Shown here: one piece after another, positions 5,923 through 7,787 of the stretch
Position numbering within the stretch: position 1 is the stretch's first letter
Layout: the number at the start of each line of letters is the position of its first letter
DNA from: Candidatus Nealsonbacteria bacterium CG01_land_8_20_14_3_00_12
GTDB taxonomy: Bacteria > Patescibacteriota > Minisyncoccia > Minisyncoccales > PETJ01
NCBI GenBank assembly: GCA_002781125.1
Contig: PETJ01000021.1
Location: 1-7,787, forward strand
Direction: 5' to 3'
DNA length: 7,787 bases
Notes under the pieces: model-generated
Databases searched by the model: none
The model's input: only the letters and a program-made list of their open reading frames with translations
Told to the model about the DNA's origin: nothing
Position numbers and translations under genes: made by a program

Positions 5923-6627
5923 ATGAAAAAAAGCCAAAATCCAAAAATTATTATTGTATTGGGGCCGCCGGGTTCGGGAAAGGCGACTCAGGCTGAGTTA
6001 TTAGCCGAGACATTAAACCTTTATCATCTGGAAACAAGCGAGATTATTGAGAAAAATTTTGCAATTGCTAAGGAGGGTGATTTTGTAAAAATCGGTGGCA
6101 AAAGATATTTTATTTCAGAAGAAAAAAAATTAAGAGAAAAAGGAAAATGGATGAGCCCTCCCCTGATTGCCTTTTGGGTAAAAAATAAAATAAAAGCGCT
6201 ATCTAAAGAAGGAAAGGGAATTGTATTCTCTGGCTCTCCAAAAACTCTTTATGAGGCAGAAGAAGTAACTCCTTTAATAAAAAAACTTTATGGAGTTTCA
6301 AATGTAACATTGATTTTAATAAAACAAAGACCGGAGGTTTCAATTTGGCGAAATAGTCGGAGAAAGATTTGTGAGTTGATGCGCCATTCAATTTTGTATA
6401 CTAAAGAAACTGCTAAATTAAAACTTTGCCCCCTCGATGGTTCGAAATTAATACGTCGTGAAGATAGTAAGCCAGAAGTAATTAAATCTAAATTAAATGA
6501 ATTTAAAGAAAGGACTCTTCCTGTTGTTGATTACTTAAAGGAGCAAGGAGTAAAAATTAAAGAAATCAATGGTGAACAATCAGTAGCCGATGTTTTTAAA
6601 GATATTTTTAAGGCGATTAGTCGATGA
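5923..6627 (+). CDS. adk: Divergent adenylate kinase-family nucleoside monophosphate kinase
   Basis: A 234-residue P-loop kinase in the adk position between secY and map. Adenylate kinase converts ATP + AMP to 2 ADP. The P-loop GPPGSGKAT (14-22) is clear, with A where the family has G in GKGTQ. HLETSEII (35-42) matches the HISTGD region. The usual DGFPRT reads SGSPKT (103-108), replacing the AMP-binding Arg by Lys. In the lid only C150, C169 and D172 of a possible Zn site remain (M153 at the fourth position), and the DD..........RL motif reads REDSKPEVIKSKL, again with Lys for Arg. It is ~20 residues longer than bacterial Adk, partly near 45-75. Active kinase is likely, but AMP specificity is not assured. 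The stop lies in a hairpin. Confidence 0.85.
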   Translation: MKKSQNPKIIIVLGPPGSGKATQAELLAETLNLYHLETSEIIEKNFAIAKEGDFVKIGGKRYFISEEKKLREKGKWMSPPLIAFWVKNKIKALSKEGKGIVFSGSPKTLYEAEEVTPLIKKLYGVSNVTLILIKQRPEVSIWRNSRRKICELMRHSILYTKETAKLKLCPLDGSKLIRREDSKPEVIKSKLNEFKERTLPVVDYLKEQGVKIKEINGEQSVADVFKDIFKAISR

Positions 6628-6738
6628 AGCTAAAGCTTCATCTTCGCCTTCGCTTGCTCAATGAAATATTTATTTCATTTCGACGTTCGAGAGATAAATA
6701 TAAATTGAGCGAGAGATGAGATTTATCTCATCGAACTA
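6619..6738. repeat. Composite palindromic element in the adk-map gap (related to family B)
   Basis: Three short-loop hairpins occupy the 130-nt gap: GATGAAGCT-AA-AGCTTCATC (6623-6642, containing the adk TGA), AATGAAATA-TT-TATTTCATT (6660-6679) and GATGAGAT-TT-ATCTCATC (6715-6732). CTTGCTCAAT (6653-6662) can also pair with ATTGAGCGAG (6704-6713) as an outer stem. The left side, AGTCGA + hairpin + TCTTCGCCTTCG, matches the half of the rpsE-side element (AGTCGA + hairpin + TCTTCACCTTCG). The right end read on the minus strand starts AGTTCGATGAGATAAATCTC, an inverted version of the same end. It looks like a larger or rearranged member of the family. No T-tract terminator and no Shine-Dalgarno motif before map are seen. 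Confidence 0.68.
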
Positions 6739-6757
6739 ATAAATTAAAGCTCGGTAG

Positions 6758-7507
6758 ATGATTACTATTAAAACTCCTGAGGAAATTGAAATAATGGCTG
6801 AGGGTGGGAAAATCCTGGCAAAAATTATGAAAACCTTGGAGAAAAATGTGAAGCCAGGAATTACTACTAAAGAATTAGACAGGCTCGCCGAGAGCCTGAT
6901 TTTAAAATCTGGAGGAAAATGTTCTTTTAAAGGATACGAAGGTTTTCCGGCTTGTCTCTGCACTTCAATTAACGAAGAAATTGTTCATGCTGTGCCTTCA
7001 AATCGTATTTTAAAAGAAGGGGATATAATTTCTCTGGACCTGGGAATTTTTTATAAAGGATATCATACTGATATGGCGATTACCTTACCCGTAGGGAAAA
7101 TTTCTTTTGAAACCCCGAGGTTAATCCGGGTAACAAAAAAAGCTTTAAAAAGAGGAATTAAAAAAGTCCGGCCAGGAAACACAATTGGCGATATTGGAAA
7201 TACTATTCAAAGATATGTCGAAAGCCAGGGATTTAATGTCGTCAGAGATCTTTGTGGCCACGGGATTGGCAAAGAAATTCACGAAGAACCTCAAATTTTA
7301 AATTTTGGAAAAAGAAAGTCGGGTCCAGAAATCAAAGAAGGGATGGTTCTTTGTTTGGAACCAATGGTCACTGTCGGCGATTGGAAACTAAAAAAAACCA
7401 AAGACAACTGTGGTTATGAAACCAAAGACGGCTCTCTATCTTGCCATTTTGAACACACAATTGCCGTGACAAAAGATGGAGCAAAGATTTTAACTCAGAG
7501 CACATAA
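6758..7507 (+). CDS. map: Methionine aminopeptidase, type I
   Basis: A 249-residue cytosolic metalloprotease that removes the initiator methionine from nascent proteins, usually after deformylation. The pita-bread fold ligands are all present: D94 (SLDLG), D105 (HTDMA), H168 (CGHGIG), E201 (LEPMV) and E232 (FEHT), as are the catalytic-site histidines H77 (IVHAVP) and H175 (IHEEP). There is no N-terminal extension and no ~60-residue type-II insert, so it is a type I enzyme. Length is normal. ATG 6758 opens the canonical ITIKTPEEIEIMAEGGKILA. A spacer of hairpins separates it from adk, with no Shine-Dalgarno motif. The last codons and TAA lie in a family A palindrome, so the terminal residues TQST may be set by that repeat. 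Confidence 0.98.
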   Translation: MITIKTPEEIEIMAEGGKILAKIMKTLEKNVKPGITTKELDRLAESLILKSGGKCSFKGYEGFPACLCTSINEEIVHAVPSNRILKEGDIISLDLGIFYKGYHTDMAITLPVGKISFETPRLIRVTKKALKRGIKKVRPGNTIGDIGNTIQRYVESQGFNVVRDLCGHGIGKEIHEEPQILNFGKRKSGPEIKEGMVLCLEPMVTVGDWKLKKTKDNCGYETKDGSLSCHFEHTIAVTKDGAKILTQST

Positions 7508-7522
7508 AGCGTTATGTGCTCG
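7498..7522. repeat. Palindrome at the map stop codon, family A copy 2
   Basis: GAGCACATAA (7498-7507) pairs perfectly with TTATGTGCTC (7512-7521) around AGCG. The 25 bases differ by one from the copy at 2348-2372. The left arm supplies the last sense codon (AGC ACA) and the TAA stop of map. It has no downstream T-run. Confidence 0.85.
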
Positions 7523-7523
7523 A

Positions 7524-7553
7524 CCAAGCATATAATTTTATTATGTGCTTTGG
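7524..7553. repeat. Second hairpin downstream of map
   Basis: CCAAGCATATAAT pairs with ATTATGTGCTTTGG through a TTT loop, with one wobble and one bulge. The right arm ATTATGTGCTT echoes the family A arm TTATGTGCTC, so this may be a diverged neighbour of that repeat. It is followed by TGTGATAAAATG, not a T-tract; a transcription terminator is possible but weakly supported. Confidence 0.6.
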
Positions 7554-7572
7554 TGTGATAAAATGATTTAAT

Positions 7573-7737
7573 ATGCCCCGTAATACAACCCCGTACAAGT
7601 TGCCTTCGGCAACTGTATCGGGGCTCCGTCCTTTCGGACTCCGCTTCCTATTACTGGGCATAATAAATAATAATTAATCTGGAAGCGTAGCCCCGTATAA
7701 TCCTTTAGGAGCTATACGGGGTTGATATACGGGGTAT
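7573..7737. mobile_element. Compact 165-bp element with inverted ends before a glycosyltransferase gene
   Basis: The left end (7573-7595) and the reverse complement of the right end (7715-7737) match at 19 of 23 positions with no gap; each carries CCCCGTA twice, with the same spacing and a shared CAA between. The interior contains an outer stem ATGCCC.GTAATA/TATTAC.GGGCAT (7573-7585 with 7649-7661), a bulged hairpin CCCCG...CGGGG (7589-7623) with the 7-bp core AGTTGCC/GGCAACT, a small GTCC/GGAC hairpin (7628-7639), and CCCCGTATA/TATACGGGG (7691-7699 with 7713-7721). No protein is encoded. A miniature inverted-repeat element fits best; a structured 5' leader is the alternative. TA flanks both ends (7572-7573 and 7735-7736), compatible with, not proof of, a target duplication. 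Confidence 0.6.
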
Positions 7738-7787
7738 GTATCTTTCAGTTATCATCCCAGCTTATAATGAGGAAAGGAGGTTGCCAA
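7736..7787 (+). CDS. Glycosyltransferase family 2 protein, 5' end only
   Basis: ATG 7736 opens MYLSVIIPAYNEERRLP, which runs off the window end. The block SVIIPAYNEE.RLP is the standard N-terminus of GT-A fold family 2 glycosyltransferases, most like polyprenyl-phosphate (dolichol-phosphate-type) sugar transferases, which build lipid-linked sugars at the membrane. Only 17 codons are visible, so donor and acceptor cannot be told. The start codon overlaps the right end of the inverted-repeat element, and the repeated TATACGGGG just before the ATG could sequester or expose it. This gene marks the end of the conserved spc order. Confidence 0.8.
   Translation, partial: MYLSVIIPAYNEERRLP

Noticed and set aside
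5726..5944. Short open frames on both strands in the secY-adk gap
   Set aside because: They are Pro/Gly/Arg-rich translations of a palindrome, with no motif; the structure explains the composition.
7573..7661. tRNA or tmRNA-like fold
   Set aside because: The 13-bp outer stem with inner hairpins lacks T-loop and anticodon-arm features and a 7-bp acceptor.
7696..7701. TATAAT as a -10 promoter for the glycosyltransferase
   Set aside because: It lies in a hairpin arm and no TTGACA-like -35 is found at 16-18 nt; chance in AT-rich DNA is likely.

Overview
The window is a stretch of the bacterial S10/spc ribosomal-protein superoperon, all on the + strand. The order is rpmC (3' end), rpsQ, rplN, rplX, rplE, rpsZ (zinc-type S14), rpsH, rplF, rplR, rpsE, rplO, secY, an adk-like kinase gene and map, then the first 17 codons of a family-2 glycosyltransferase. 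The DNA is AT-rich, genes are tightly packed with ATGA overlaps, and clear Shine-Dalgarno motifs are nearly absent. rpmD (L30), usually between rpsE and rplO, is missing. Together these suggest a Candidate Phyla Radiation (Patescibacteria) genome, perhaps a parcubacterial one. That placement is an inference. TGA ends several genes, so the TGA=Gly code of Gracilibacteria/Absconditabacteria does not apply.

Layout: 1-2273 is the compact run from L29 to S8, broken only by a 74-nt gap of heptanucleotide repeats before S14. 2274-2466 is a 193-nt gap full of palindromes. 2467-4460 holds L6, L18, S5 and L15. 4462-5739 is secY. 5740-5922 is a 183-nt gap dominated by a long imperfect palindrome. 5923-7507 holds the kinase and map, separated by 130 nt of hairpins. 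7508-7735 is a 228-nt gap with two hairpins and a compact element with inverted ends that runs into the glycosyltransferase start codon. No gene-free stretch exceeds 300 nt. The gene products act together: the r-proteins build both subunits, SecY forms the membrane export channel fed by ribosomes, Adk balances adenylates, and MAP trims the initiator methionine.

The most unusual content is a set of small repeats around and inside these housekeeping genes. A 54-bp two-hairpin element lies in frame inside rplF as exactly 18 codons and appears again, inverted and at the same length, just before rpsE. All stem differences between the two copies keep or create base pairing, and both copies keep the same lysine-rich reading frame open. 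Removing it from rplF restores a normal L6 length. This resembles the Rickettsia palindromic elements that insert in frame into protein genes. A half-related copy ends adk. A second palindrome family occurs between rpsH and rplF and at the map stop codon. Heptamer tandem repeats occur in two gaps and inside rplO, with a looser 7-mer repeat in a third gap.
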